Assembly: GCF_000169175.1 (NCBI RefSeq)
Contig: NZ_AAWS01000026.1
Coordinates: 1 to 64,000 of the forward strand
DNA: 64,000 nt
Source of the DNA: Microscilla marina ATCC 23134
Lineage (GTDB): Bacteria; Bacteroidota; Bacteroidia; Cytophagales; Microscillaceae
Reading direction: 5' to 3'
Part shown: piece after piece, positions 45,325 to 56,100 of the stretch
Numbering within the stretch: position 1 is the first letter of the stretch
Layout of the letters: the number at the start of each line of letters is the position of its first letter
Made by a program: the position numbers and the translations under genes
The notes under the pieces: model-generated
The model's input: the letters and a program-made list of their open reading frames with translations, nothing else
The model's database searches: none
Told to the model about the DNA's origin: nothing

Positions 45325-46428
45325 TCATACCATCCACAAGCGCCAAATGCCTGACAACAGCACTATAGCAATGGCAAACGGAATAAGCACTTTCCAGCAC
45401 AAATACATCAATTGGTCTACCCGCAAGCGAGGGTAAGTCCAGCGCACCCACATTTGGATGAATACCAACACAAAAGTTTTACTCATTAGCCAAAAGGCAC
45501 CCGTAATGTAGCCATAAACTGTACCTGGCGCCCCACTTGTCCAGGTGGCAAGTTGTACCGCTCCTATGTTGGGCAAAGGGGTGTTCCAACTACCCAAAAA
45601 CAAGATGACAGCTAAAAAACTCACCAACAACATCATGGCGTACTCGGCAAGCATCATCATGGCAAAACGTATTCCTGAGTATTCGGTATGAAACCCCGCA
45701 ATGAGTTCAGACTCTGCTTCAGGAATATCAAAAGGAGCACGGTTGGCTTCGGCAAGGGTACCAATAAAAAAAATAATGAAGGCAATGAGCAAGAAGGGAG
45801 CCCTGACAATGTTCCAACTAAAAAAACCACCCCAATGCGTAACATCTACTCCTAGTGCCTTGAGCCCAAACAGGTAGTTTACATCTTGAGTATGTTGGGG
45901 GTGAGATTGTACCCAAATGCCCTGCTGAAAGCTCATATCCTGCAAGTCGAGGGTTTGGGTAATCATTACAACCGCAAGCACCACCAGCCCTACCGGAATC
46001 TCATAAGATACGATTTGCGCCACCGAGCGCATGGCACCCAATAATGGATATTTGCTGTTAGACGCCCAACCTGCCATTAAAATACCAATGACATCGAGCG
46101 ACACAATGGCCAGCACATATAACAAACCCACCGCTGCGCCTGAACCGATGAATTCGGGAGCAAACGGTATGACAGCAAAGCCCGCAAACACTGCCACAAA
46201 AATAATGATTGGGGCAATCTTAAACACCCATTTGTCGGCATTGCTGGGAACAATGTCTTCTTTTTGTATCAGCTTGAGTATATCTGCCAGGGTTTGCAGC
46301 AAACCCATAGGACCTACTTCCATAGGACCCATTCGGTCTTGAATAAACGCTGACACTTTACGCTCAACATATACCCCAATGAGGGCAAAGGTCAATACAA
46401 ACGGTAAAAAAATAAGGAATGCGATCAT
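45325..46428 (-). CDS. nuoH: NADH-quinone oxidoreductase subunit H
   Basis: The 367-aa complex I membrane subunit has about eight or nine helices and forms the quinone-binding region at the arm junction. Diagnostic stretches are YVERKVSAFIQDRMGPMEVGP near the start, GWASNSKYPLLGAMRSVAQ, then SYEIPVGLVVLAVV, and the acidic quinone-site loop EANRAPFDIPEAESELIAGFHTEYSG. No other nuo gene is in the flanking 18 kb upstream or 16 kb downstream, so it stands apart from the rest of complex I. Confidence 0.95.
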   Translation of the reverse strand: MIAFLIFLPFVLTFALIGVYVERKVSAFIQDRMGPMEVGPMGLLQTLADILKLIQKEDIVPSNADKWVFKIAPIIIFVAVFAGFAVIPFAPEFIGSGAAVGLLYVLAIVSLDVIGILMAGWASNSKYPLLGAMRSVAQIVSYEIPVGLVVLAVVMITQTLDLQDMSFQQGIWVQSHPQHTQDVNYLFGLKALGVDVTHWGGFFSWNIVRAPFLLIAFIIFFIGTLAEANRAPFDIPEAESELIAGFHTEYSGIRFAMMMLAEYAMMLLVSFLAVILFLGSWNTPLPNIGAVQLATWTSGAPGTVYGYITGAFWLMSKTFVLVFIQMWVRWTYPRLRVDQLMYLCWKVLIPFAIAIVLLSGIWRLWMV

Positions 46429-46532
46429 GGGTTTCTCTACTCTGGACTTTTTTGTAGTCTATCTGATCAAATAAAAAAGGCTGGACTGAAGAATCAAAAT
46501 ATTTTGTACTTTTTATAAGGGATCAAGCAGAT

Positions 46533-46563
46533 AAAAAAAGCACAGGATAAAAACCCTGTGCTC
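46533..46563 (-). terminator. terminator of the tricorn-like protease gene
   Basis: AGCACAGG and CCTGTGCT form a stem followed, on the minus strand, by seven T's, about 32 bp beyond the stop codon at 46595. Confidence 0.85.
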
Positions 46564-46594
46564 AAATAATACTATTTAAAGAACATCTATTTAA

Positions 46595-49500
46595 TTACTT
46601 ATTTTTCTTAGCTGCTTGGTTAGTAGCAATTTGCTTCAGCATTTCTTTTACAGCAGCTTGTATTTGTTGGTCTTTGCCCTTGCTCACCTTGTCAAAGTCG
46701 TTGCTTACTTTAATGTCTGGCTCTAGCTGCTTATTTTCAAGGAAAGAGCCATCATTGGCTCGCATACCCACCTGAGGAATCCCAAAAGTCAAAGACCTGT
46801 CCTGAAGGTTCTCCCACCATACAGCTGTTCCAGTACCAGGTACAGGCATTCCTACCAACTTGCCAATGCCTAAAGTTTTGTAAATAAAAGGAAACATGTG
46901 AGCATCAGAGTAGTTAGATTCGTTCATTACTACAACCGAAGGCTTGGTCCACTTAAACTGAGGCTCAGAGCCCAGGTTTTGTCCACGAGGCACAAATTCC
47001 AGGTATTTTTTACCGTTCAGAAAAGTAGCCAGGTCATCGTGTAGCCATCCACCACCATTAAAGCGGGTATCTACAATCAACGCCGATTTACCCGCGTATT
47101 TGCCTAGAGCATCTTCGTATACCTTGCGGAAACTGCTTTCGTTCATGCCCCTTACGTGTACATAGCCTACTTTGCCGCCAGACAGTTGATGAACCATTTC
47201 CTCCATTCTGACCACCCATCTTTTATAGCGTAACTGAAACTCCTGTTGGCGTCCTATAGGTTTGGTGGTTTCTTCCCATCTTTGTTTGGTTTTGGGGTTA
47301 TACAATGACAATAGCGTGTACTTGCCTTTTTTGCGATTAAGCAGTTGATAAGGGTTTGTTTCAGGGCTTAGCTCAACGCCATCTATTTTTTCTATAATTA
47401 CCCCTGCCTTTATTTTAGTGCCTGCTTTGTCTATAGGACTGCCTTTCATTACTTCGGTTACTTTGAGCCCTGTTCCAGTATGGCTATTGTCATAATATAT
47501 ACCTAAGCTTGCAGTAGCATCAGCATTTTTGTGACGGGCACGATAAAAACAACCAGTATGTGAGGCGTTCAATTCTCCCAACAACTCGCTCATCATATCG
47601 GCGTAGTCGTGATTGTTGTTAATATGAGGTAAAAATTGAGCGTAGGTCTTTTTCAAACCGTTCCAATCTACCTTATGCAAATCTTTCAGGTAAAACTTCT
47701 TTTGTACTTGTCGCCACATGTGCTCATACATATACTCACGCTCTTCGGCTTTGTTCAGCACCATTTCGCCACTAAAGCGAATCCTTTTTCTTTTGCCGCT
47801 TTTGGGGTTTATTTTGCTAATGCCACCAGAAGCAAGCAAGAAAATATTCTTTTGGTCTTTGTCCCATCTCATTCCACCACCTCTTGAGTTGAGTTTTGCC
47901 AAAATTTTGGTAGAACGAGTACGCAGGTTGGTTTCCCAAAGGTTGTAACCTTTTTCGAAACGTGCCATATAATACAACTTCTTACCGTCTTTAGACACCA
48001 AAGCTGAAGACAAGCGAGAAGAGTGAATCGTCAGGCGAACTTTACGGTCTTGCATACCTTCCAGTTCTATCTTGACGGGCTTCAGTTTTTTACTTCCCTT
48101 TTTATCTCCTTTTTTGGTTTTCTTACCTTTGGCCTTGGCCGATTTCTCTTTCTTTTTTTTCTCTTTTTCTCTTTCTTTCAGCAAGGCATAGTCTTCTTTG
48201 CTTAGCTTAAACTTATCATAAGCATCTTTGGTAAAAAACATGGCATAAACGTCCATTTGGCTTCCCCAACTTGCCTGACTACGCATACCATGGCGATCAG
48301 AGTAATAAAACATCATATCGCCGCCCATAGCCCAAGTGCCACCACCATCAGAGTAACCGCTTTTGGTGAGGTTCTCAATCGGTTTTTTGGTTCCTTGTGA
48401 GCTTACCAGGCCTACTTCGCCAATCCACTGCTTACGAGGCAGAAAATCAACCAAAAACCATTTGCCATCTGGCGACCAATCATAATACTGGTCTCCATCA
48501 ACGTAAGAATAGTTCCTATTACCCGGCACAATGACTCTTACCTTCTTACTGGCAAGGTTGATCACCCTCAAGGTTGTACGTTCTTCGAGAAACGCTACCT
48601 CTTTGCCATCTGGCGAATACTTGGGGTCAAAAGTTTCTTTCTTTGATTCCAGCACTGGCGTTTCTTTGAGTATGGTAGCGCTAAAAAAGTATTTCTCTTC
48701 TTTACGAGTCAACGAAGTTTGGTACAGGTTCCAGCTACCGTTGCGTTCGCCCGCATACAAAATCGAGCGTCCATCGGGGCTAAAGCTAATATTACGTTCT
48801 TGCTCTGGAGTATTGGTAATCCGTTTGGTAGTTCCTCCTTCAATAGAAGCCGCAAATATTTCTCCGCGTACTACAAAAGCTACTTCTTTGCCGTTGGGCG
48901 ATATTGCCAGGTCAGTAGCTCCTCGGTTGACTGATACAATTTCTTCGGGGTTGTGACGATCTTCGCTAAATATTTTGATATTTACTTTTTGAGGCGAGCC
49001 ATTGCTTGTTTGGGTATATATTTCGCCCGCATAGCGGTAGCAAAGGGTACCATTGTTGGCACGACTCAAATCTCTTACCGGATGGTCTTTAAACTGGGTA
49101 AGGGGCTTTTTCTGTTGGTTGCTCAAAGTCATTTCAAACACATTGATGCTTCCTTTTTCTGCGCTTAGGTACACCATCATTTTTCCATCTTCCGAAATGA
49201 CAGGGTTTAAGTCCTCCCCTTTGAAACTGGTCAATTGAGTAAAAGTATTGGTGGCAGGTACATAGCTCCACAAATCACGGGTAACCGACGATGTGTGGTG
49301 TTTACGACGATCATCTTCGTATCCTTTTTGGTCTTGAAAAACCATTATTTTTCCCGTCTTGTCATAGTTGGCGAATAAGGCTGGAGTAGTCAATATTTGG
49401 GTAGGTTTACCCCCTTTTAATGACACTTGATAAAGCTCTGACATTGCTCCCGAAGGAAACATCGCATTTTGGGCATTGTCCAGGCGGCTTGATCTAAATA

Positions 49501-49879
49501 ACACCGCCTTGCCATCTGGAGTAAAGCTGCTGGGTACATCGTTAGAAGAGTGGTAAGTCAGTCGTTTGGCTTGACCACCTTTTGCTGAAATAAGGTAAAT
49601 ATCAAAGTTGCCATAACGGTCAGACATAAAAGCAATGCTTTGGCCATCTTTTGACCATACTGGTTTCATGTCGTGCCCTTTGTGCAAGGTCAAAAGGGTA
49701 GCAGTGCCTCCTTGTGTTGGCACCTTGTACAAATCACCTTTGTAACTAAATACAATGGTGCTGCCATCGGGCGATATAGCAGGTGTGTTCGTCCACTGTG
49801 GGCTTATTTGAGCCTGCGTATACAACCCTACACTCATCAGTAGCATTGTGAAAAGCAGACGATAATGAATCTTTCTCAT
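46595..49879 (-). CDS. tricorn-like S41 protease, 1094 aa
   Basis: The exported protease has a signal peptide ending in YTQAQ, then WD40-like PD40 beta-propeller repeats (approximately 30-560). These show the recurring xSPDGKxxxFxSxRxGxxxIY pattern (for example MSDRYGNFDIYLISAKGG and YSPDGKEVAFLEERT). A lysine-rich insert (KEREKEKKKKEKSAKAKGKK) near 575 is followed by a second beta-domain, a PDZ-like segment (GIYYDNSHTGTGLKVTEV) and a C-terminal S41 domain. The nucleophile is likely the serine in NESNYSDAHMFPF. Tricorn-type enzymes trim oligopeptides; the signal peptide places this one in the periplasm. It is transcribed alone. Confidence 0.88.
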   Translation of the reverse strand: MRKIHYRLLFTMLLMSVGLYTQAQISPQWTNTPAISPDGSTIVFSYKGDLYKVPTQGGTATLLTLHKGHDMKPVWSKDGQSIAFMSDRYGNFDIYLISAKGGQAKRLTYHSSNDVPSSFTPDGKAVLFRSSRLDNAQNAMFPSGAMSELYQVSLKGGKPTQILTTPALFANYDKTGKIMVFQDQKGYEDDRRKHHTSSVTRDLWSYVPATNTFTQLTSFKGEDLNPVISEDGKMMVYLSAEKGSINVFEMTLSNQQKKPLTQFKDHPVRDLSRANNGTLCYRYAGEIYTQTSNGSPQKVNIKIFSEDRHNPEEIVSVNRGATDLAISPNGKEVAFVVRGEIFAASIEGGTTKRITNTPEQERNISFSPDGRSILYAGERNGSWNLYQTSLTRKEEKYFFSATILKETPVLESKKETFDPKYSPDGKEVAFLEERTTLRVINLASKKVRVIVPGNRNYSYVDGDQYYDWSPDGKWFLVDFLPRKQWIGEVGLVSSQGTKKPIENLTKSGYSDGGGTWAMGGDMMFYYSDRHGMRSQASWGSQMDVYAMFFTKDAYDKFKLSKEDYALLKEREKEKKKKEKSAKAKGKKTKKGDKKGSKKLKPVKIELEGMQDRKVRLTIHSSRLSSALVSKDGKKLYYMARFEKGYNLWETNLRTRSTKILAKLNSRGGGMRWDKDQKNIFLLASGGISKINPKSGKRKRIRFSGEMVLNKAEEREYMYEHMWRQVQKKFYLKDLHKVDWNGLKKTYAQFLPHINNNHDYADMMSELLGELNASHTGCFYRARHKNADATASLGIYYDNSHTGTGLKVTEVMKGSPIDKAGTKIKAGVIIEKIDGVELSPETNPYQLLNRKKGKYTLLSLYNPKTKQRWEETTKPIGRQQEFQLRYKRWVVRMEEMVHQLSGGKVGYVHVRGMNESSFRKVYEDALGKYAGKSALIVDTRFNGGGWLHDDLATFLNGKKYLEFVPRGQNLGSEPQFKWTKPSVVVMNESNYSDAHMFPFIYKTLGIGKLVGMPVPGTGTAVWWENLQDRSLTFGIPQVGMRANDGSFLENKQLEPDIKVSNDFDKVSKGKDQQIQAAVKEMLKQIATNQAAKKNK

Positions 49880-50065
49880 GATTATAATTTGGTTTAAAAA
49901 AATATAATGTTATCACCATGCGTAGATGGTTACACCAAAGCAGCCATCTTGCTTAAGAGCTGTCGCATATTTAATAGTGAGTATATATGCGCAAATATGG
50001 ACAAAATAATGTATTTAAACCCATTTTGGCAGGATAAAATGTAGCGAAGAGAGGTGAGGGGAGAG

Positions 50066-50108
50066 CAAAAAATAAGGCATAAGCTTATTGCCTATGCCTT
50101 GGTTTTTT
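50066..50108 (-). terminator. terminator of the metallo-beta-lactamase-like gene
   Basis: AAGGCATA and TTATGCCTT flank a 10-nt loop, with T's following on the minus strand, close to the stop at 50125. The rest of 49880-50065 has no feature. Confidence 0.7.
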
Positions 50109-50124
50109 AGCGACTTTTTTATGC

Positions 50125-50850
50125 TTATCTGTGCAAAGAAACATCCAAAAGATCCATTGTATGGGTAATGAGTCTACCATCTCCCCAGTCCTGGTGTCCA
50201 GGTACTACAGTTTCTACTTCTTTAAACTTACTCTGCACTTTGAGCAGTCCCTTTTTCCAGAGTTTTAGGTGAGCATCTTTAGTATTACCCAACTTGCGGG
50301 TATCGGTACTTTTGATGAAACATCCCCCAAACAATACCTTTTGCTTGGTGAGGTACACCACAATATTATCAGGAGCGTGTCCCCAACCTGGCGAGAAAAT
50401 TTCAAGATTATTATTCCCACAGTCAATTACCTGACTTTTCTTTAATACAGGTTGTGGAGAAGGCAATCCCGACTTTACGGTTCGCTTGGCAGTAAGTTGG
50501 GTAGATGTCACCGGGATTTTTTCATCCAGAAAAGCCTGAATTCCCCCCGCACGATCGTCGTGAGCGTGGGTAATGATTACTTGTTGAATTGGTTTTTTAA
50601 GGTTCTTTTTTACCCAACCAATGATTTGCTTGGTTTGATCGTCGTCCCAGGCAGTATCAATAATCCATACTCCTTTATTAGTTTTTACAATCAAGCCATT
50701 AGAAGGTACATTGGTGTTGCCCATCTTTTTGTATGAGATATGCACATACACATTTTTTTCCAGTTTCTTTACTTTGATTTTTTGGGCATAGCAAGCATAA
50801 CTTAGCAGGCTGAGTGCTAATACAAAGCAAGTGGTTGTTAGTTTTGTCAT
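50125..50850 (-). CDS. subclass B1 metallo-beta-lactamase homologue
   Basis: The 241-aa exported hydrolase (signal through YACYAQ) carries the full B1 zinc ligand set. Zn1 is bound by His95 and His97 in THAHDD and by His158 in WGHAPDN. Zn2 is bound by Asp99, Cys177 in GGCFIK and His219 in PGHQ. Presence of the Cys ligand plus this spacing separates B1 enzymes from glyoxalase-II-like relatives. B1 family members hydrolyse penicillins, cephalosporins and carbapenems. Activity of this protein is inferred, and an ancestral environmental role is possible. The start at 50850 gives the signal peptide; the longer frame adds 12 residues. Confidence 0.88.
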   Translation of the reverse strand: MTKLTTTCFVLALSLLSYACYAQKIKVKKLEKNVYVHISYKKMGNTNVPSNGLIVKTNKGVWIIDTAWDDDQTKQIIGWVKKNLKKPIQQVIITHAHDDRAGGIQAFLDEKIPVTSTQLTAKRTVKSGLPSPQPVLKKSQVIDCGNNNLEIFSPGWGHAPDNIVVYLTKQKVLFGGCFIKSTDTRKLGNTKDAHLKLWKKGLLKVQSKFKEVETVVPGHQDWGDGRLITHTMDLLDVSLHR

Positions 50851-51891
50851 TTTTGTTTGTTTTGGGTTTGAAAGCTCAAATTTCACTAAAAATGCGCAGG
50901 ATAGCTACCGTGATTGCTACTTAATTTTGGCAATGTATGTTTATCTTAAGTTTTGCCTCGAAATAAGGAGATAGAGGGGAGCATAGCTGGTTTGTTAGAT
51001 GAAAACTTTATTTGGATAAATTGGTTTATTAATTGATAAAACACATTAATTTACCAAGTAAATAAGCTTTATAGGTTGAATATTATACAATAATAAAAGA
51101 TACTCTTGTGGTTTTAACTCTTTTTGTTACTATTTTGTTTTGTATTTTGCGTTCGTTTTCTGTGCTGGCTACCTTGCCTTATCCCACTTTCACAAATCCG
51201 TTTTTGACCAAAAAATTACATCCTGGTAGGTTTGTCAAATCTCTGCTTTTCAATTCCTTACTTTATTTAACATCGTTCACCTACACATCTTTGCTATTTG
51301 AACATTCATTTCAAGTTGACCTAAAAACAAGGGGAGAAGCGTTGAGTTTTAAATGAGCTAGATCTATTACTTTTACAAGAAATCCCTGTTTGTCGATATG
51401 CCAGGAACCACTAAGTAAAAGAGGAGAATATGGTATGAAAAAAATAATACAATATATTGATATATCAACTAATAAGTAGCTTATCTTTTATCGGACTTTG
51501 TCAAGCATAGTATCACTAATTAAAGTTTTTGTGCGGTTTGCTGATACTATATTGATTTGGGATATAATTTTTTTGATAGTAAAACAAAGTTATTACTCAT
51601 TGTGTTGGTTTTATAAAACAAACTCTTTATAATTGTACAAAGCATATCGCTTTTCATCTCAATGGAGAATATTAAGCATAACATAGCGCCCCGATTTTAT
51701 TATTATTGCCGATTTAGCTTCTGCTATTGGTGGCGTTAATCTATTCTCTCTTATCATACATTGCCACCAGGCAGCCCATTCCGACCCGGTTTTCTTTAAG
51801 AAATTCCTTATAACAATACTTGCATTTACATACTGTTAGTTTTAAACAAAAAAACTAAACACATATATAAAACCCCTAAATTAATTTTCCT
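50851..51891. other. long AT-rich intergenic region
   Basis: About 1.04 kb between divergent genes. A short frame at 51108-51356 starts with GTG and shows no protein-like conservation that I can judge. I see no RNA gene. Regulatory sequence for the DAHP synthase gene should lie at the right end. Confidence 0.4.
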
Positions 51892-53007
51892 ATGAAACTA
51901 GAATTAGATATTCACCCGTTACAGAGCTGGATTCCGCATCAGGACAAGCCTTTGATCATTTCTGGCCCTTGTAGTGCCGAGTCTGAAGAACAGCTCGTAA
52001 ACACTGCTAAACAATTGAAGCCATTGGGTATCAACATATTAAGAGCTGGTGTGTGGAAACCACGCACGCGCCCCAATAGTTTTGAAGGCTACGGCGAACA
52101 AGCCCTGAAATGGTTGCAAACTGCCAAAAAGGAGGTAGAATTACCAGTAGCTATTGAGGTGGCCACTCCACAGCACATAGAGTTAGCCCTTAAGCACGAT
52201 GTTGACATTTTGTGGTTGGGTGCACGTACTACGGTAAACCCTTTTAATGTACAGGAGATAGCTGATGCCTTGAAAGGCGTAGATGTTCCGGTGATGATCA
52301 AAAACCCAATCAACCCCGATTTGGCGTTGTGGATTGGAGCCATTGAGCGTATCTATAATGCAGGTATTCGTAAGCTGGCGGTGATTCACCGAGGCTTTTC
52401 TACTTTCCAAAAATCAAAATATCGCAACGAACCTACCTGGCAAATACCCATTGAGCTAAAAACTATTTTGCCCAATATGCCCATCATTGGCGACCCTAGC
52501 CATATTGCCGGACGCAGAGATTTATTACAAGAAGTATCGCAAAAGTCGCTGGATTTGAATTATGACGGGCTTATGATTGAATCTCATATTGACCCCGACA
52601 ATGCTTTGAGTGATGCCAAACAGCAGGTAACACCTGATTCGCTCAGAAATATTTTAGGTGGTTTGCAAACCCGTATCTCCAGAGGTGAAAACCAAGATGC
52701 AGTGTTTTTGAATCAACTGGAAGAGCTACGCAAGCAAATTGACAATGTAGACCGTGAGTTGATTGAGATTTTGAAAAGCCGAATGAATCTGGTAGAAAAA
52801 GCCTGCGAATACAAGCTACAAAATAATGTAACGATTTTTCAGGTAGAACGCTGGAATGACATTTTTAGAAGTCGCTCTGAGTGGGCACAAAAAATGAATC
52901 TAAAAGGAGACTTTATCTCTGAGATTTATAAACTCATTCACGTAGAGTCGATCCGTAGCCAAACCGAAGTAATGGTAAAGCGCGAAACAGTAGACAATTC
53001 TAAGTGA
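51892..53007 (+). CDS. bifunctional DAHP synthase / chorismate mutase
   Basis: This 371-aa fused enzyme catalyses the first step of the shikimate pathway plus the chorismate-to-prephenate step. Residues about 1-265 are a class I-beta-type DAHP synthase (ISGPCSAESEEQL, RAGVWKPRTRPNSFEGYGE, WLGARTTVNPF, RGFSTFQKSKYRNEP, IGDPSHIAGRRDLL). Residues about 275-365 are an AroQ-type chorismate mutase (LNQLEELRKQIDNVDRELIEIL, SRMNLVEKACEYK). This order is the usual Bacteroidota fusion and should allow feedback control by prephenate or chorismate through the mutase domain. Confidence 0.93.
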   Translation: MKLELDIHPLQSWIPHQDKPLIISGPCSAESEEQLVNTAKQLKPLGINILRAGVWKPRTRPNSFEGYGEQALKWLQTAKKEVELPVAIEVATPQHIELALKHDVDILWLGARTTVNPFNVQEIADALKGVDVPVMIKNPINPDLALWIGAIERIYNAGIRKLAVIHRGFSTFQKSKYRNEPTWQIPIELKTILPNMPIIGDPSHIAGRRDLLQEVSQKSLDLNYDGLMIESHIDPDNALSDAKQQVTPDSLRNILGGLQTRISRGENQDAVFLNQLEELRKQIDNVDRELIEILKSRMNLVEKACEYKLQNNVTIFQVERWNDIFRSRSEWAQKMNLKGDFISEIYKLIHVESIRSQTEVMVKRETVDNSK

Positions 53008-53047
53008 GCAAGAACAAAGGTTATTCTTAAAACTGATTATATATAAG

Positions 53048-53087
53048 GAGGCTATCTTTACAGTTGATTGTAAGGTAGCCTTTTTTG
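53048..53087 (+). terminator. intrinsic terminator
   Basis: AGGCTATCTTTACA and TGTAAGGTAGCCT form a long stem with a T-tract, 40 bp after the DAHP synthase gene. Confidence 0.9.
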
Positions 53088-53126
53088 CTTTAGAATGATG
53101 ACATGATGTGAGGCAAGAGAAAGGTG

Positions 53127-53178
53127 AAAAAAAACCTCAGTAACCCACACTCTTGGTAATGAATGGTTACTGAGGTTT
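53127..53178 (-). terminator. terminator of the large SpoIIE sensor gene
   Basis: AACCTCAGTAACC and GGTTACTGAGGTT form a stem, followed on the minus strand by a run of T's. Confidence 0.9.
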
Positions 53179-53196
53179 GCTTGGTGTAATCGGCTA

Positions 53197-56100
53197 CTAT
53201 AACTGAATGCCAATCACTGTAATATCATCTCGTTGGTCAGCATCTTGTTGATGCGCAATGAGCTTTTCGTGTAAGATTTGCTTTTGTGTTTCAAAAGGCA
53301 AATTATAATTTTCGTGTATGATATGTTTGAGATATTTTTCGCCAAAACGCTTGCGTCGTGGATTAGGGTTATCTAAAATACCATCCGTTGTAAAATATAT
53401 TTTTGTTCCTTTTTTGAGTCTTACTGGTTGGTTAGAGAATGTACGGTAGTTTTCGCGTTGCCATCCACCTATCGACTTTCTATCCCCTTTGATTACCTTC
53501 ATTTCTCCGTCCTCTTCTATATAATAGATGTTTTGTTTGGCCGCTGAGAATATAATGTCAAACTCTCCGTTGGGTAGTTCTTCTATTCTTGCCATGCTTA
53601 CTACCATGCCGTCTCCAGTGTTTGCTTCTTTTTGGCGTAGTCTCGCCCTGATACCAATGTGCAAGTGTTCAAGAATTTTGCCTGGTTCCAGTATCTTATG
53701 TTCGCTCAGGGTACGGTTCAAAATACTACTACCAATCATTGACATCAACGCACCTGGTACTCCATGACCAGTACAGTCAACAATGGCAAGGTAAATCATT
53801 TTGTCTGATACCTGACGGAACCAGTAGAAATCGCCCGAAACAATGTCTTTGGGCATGTACAATACATAATAGTCAGCAAACGAGGTGTCCATTTCTTCTT
53901 TTTTAGGCAAAATGGCCGTCTGAATATTTTTTGCATAGTTGATACTATTGGTAATCAACTTATTTTTTACTTCAAGACTTTTACTTTTCTCTTGCAATGC
54001 CTCCTGGGTAGTTTGCAGCTCTTCCATGTTTTGTCTTAGCTCTTCCTCAGTGGTTTGCAGTTGGTTAATCGTATCTTTTAAGCCTTGCTCTTGCGCCTGT
54101 ATTTTTTCATAAGCTTTTTTGAGTACCCGTTCGTTGGCAGCCATTTTTTTATTTTTGCGTTCAAGCTCATCTTTGGCATCTTCCAGTATTTGCGATTGTT
54201 TCACAATTTCTTCGTTTTTCTTGCGAATTTCGCTTTCACTTTCTTTTACCTGCTCATACGCCAGTTTTAGTACTTTCTCGTTGGCAGCCAGTTTTTTGTT
54301 GGCACCTTCAATTTCTATTTGTTTACGCTCCATTGCCTCTTGAGTAGCTTTTAGCTCCTCCATATTTTGGCGTATTTCTTCTTCTTGTGCTTTAAGTTCT
54401 TCGTTTTTCTGTTTGATTTCCAGTTCACGGTCTCTGGCTTTTTTATACGCTTTTTTGAGTACTTGTTCGTTTACTTCCAATTTTTTCTTGGCTTTTTCAA
54501 GTTCTCGTTGCTTTTCGCTCATTGCCTCTTGAGTAGCCTGGAGTTCTTCCATATTCTGGCGCATTTCTTCTTCTTGTGCCAGCAGCATTTCCGTTTGTTC
54601 TGTTTTTTCTTCAAGCGACTTTTCTATCTGCTTCTTCTGCTCTTCTATCTGAGCTGTTTTGTTTTCTACCTCATCTTGTGCCGCAATAAGTTTCTGCATG
54701 TTTTTGTTCAACTCCTCTTCTCGTAGTTGCAGCTGCTTTTCCGACTCTCTGGACTTTTGAAGCAGGCTTTTGGTTTTATGATTCGACTTAACACTTGATA
54801 TGGTGATGGCAATGGCCTCGGCAAGGTGTTCTACAAAAGTGACTTCAAAATCTTCAAAAACCTTAAAAGATGAAATTTCCAGTACTCCTTCTACCGTTTC
54901 TTGTATGGTCAGGGGTACAATTAGTACATTGTTAGGGGCAGCTTTACCAGTGATAGAGCTAATATAGCCATAATCTTTAGGTATGTCTGATATATGAATT
55001 GTTTTACCCTGTCGGAATGCTTGTCCGGCGAGTCCGTGGTCAATTTTAATAGTTTGTTGGGTAGCTTCCTTATCTATGCCATAATAAGCCAATAAGCTTA
55101 GTTCATCCTCTTTGTCTTCTGACAACATATACAGTGCACCCTGGTTGGCGCTCATATACTCTACCACACCTACAATCACTTCGTCTCCTACTTTCAGTAA
55201 GTTTTCTTGTGAACGCAGTACTTCCGAAAATTTAGCCAAACCATCGCTCACCCAATTATTCCGATCCTGGATAGTGGCGCTTCGCTGAAGGTTATCCCGC
55301 ATTTTAATCAGGGTATTACCTAATACAATATCTGGTTTAAATTTGGTTTTTGCCGAGTAATCGCCTGTACCCACCTTGTCGGCAAAGTTTACCATTTGGC
55401 TAATGTTGATGGTAAGTTCATTAATTTCATGGGTAATTTCGCCAATCTCATCGTCCGACTTAGTTTCAATAGTTTCAGGAATGTTTCCTTTCATTAATTG
55501 TTTTACATTGTTGCGGAGTGTAGACAAACGATTAACAATTCTTCGGCTTGATATACCAACAATTAAAAACACTGTAATCAGTATAAACACCAGCCCTACC
55601 AGCACCAGATTAATGCGCAAGTTGCTGGTGACATTGAGTTGGCCTTTAGGTATTTTATAAAGCAGCACCAGGTAATTGTTAGCAACGTCTTTATTAGGCA
55701 CAATCTTACTTGAGGTATAAAGGTGACCATCAACAATTAAAGGTTCGTTGTAATGGGTAGACAATAGCTTCTGTACCTGATCAGGCTCTCTCTCCGAAAT
55801 ATTATGGGTAGGCATTTTCAAGTCTTTGCCCCATAACAAAGTATTGTTAGTATGGTATACATAGTAACCCTCTGAGGTAAGCAACGACAAGTTTGTGTGA
55901 GATTTGTTTTTGATAATTTTATTGTCATTTTTTTCCCAGGCTCTTAAGTTATCCATCAAAAGGTTTAGGTCAAGATCAACCACAATCATCCCTGATTTTT
56001 GGTCGTTTTTGTCCATTACAGGAGTAGCATAAGTTAAGGTAGGTTGGCTAATATCGGGGGTTTGTTTGCGGTCTTTTTTCAGGTAAGGGGTTGTATGATA

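Noticed and set aside
51108-51356. 82-codon frame in the spacer before the DAHP synthase gene
   Set aside because: It has a GTG start in AT-rich spacer and no recognisable motif, so it cannot be told from chance.
54367-54726. 119-codon Phe-rich plus-strand frame
   Set aside because: It is an antisense shadow of the Lys/Glu-rich coiled coil in the 53197-56592 gene.
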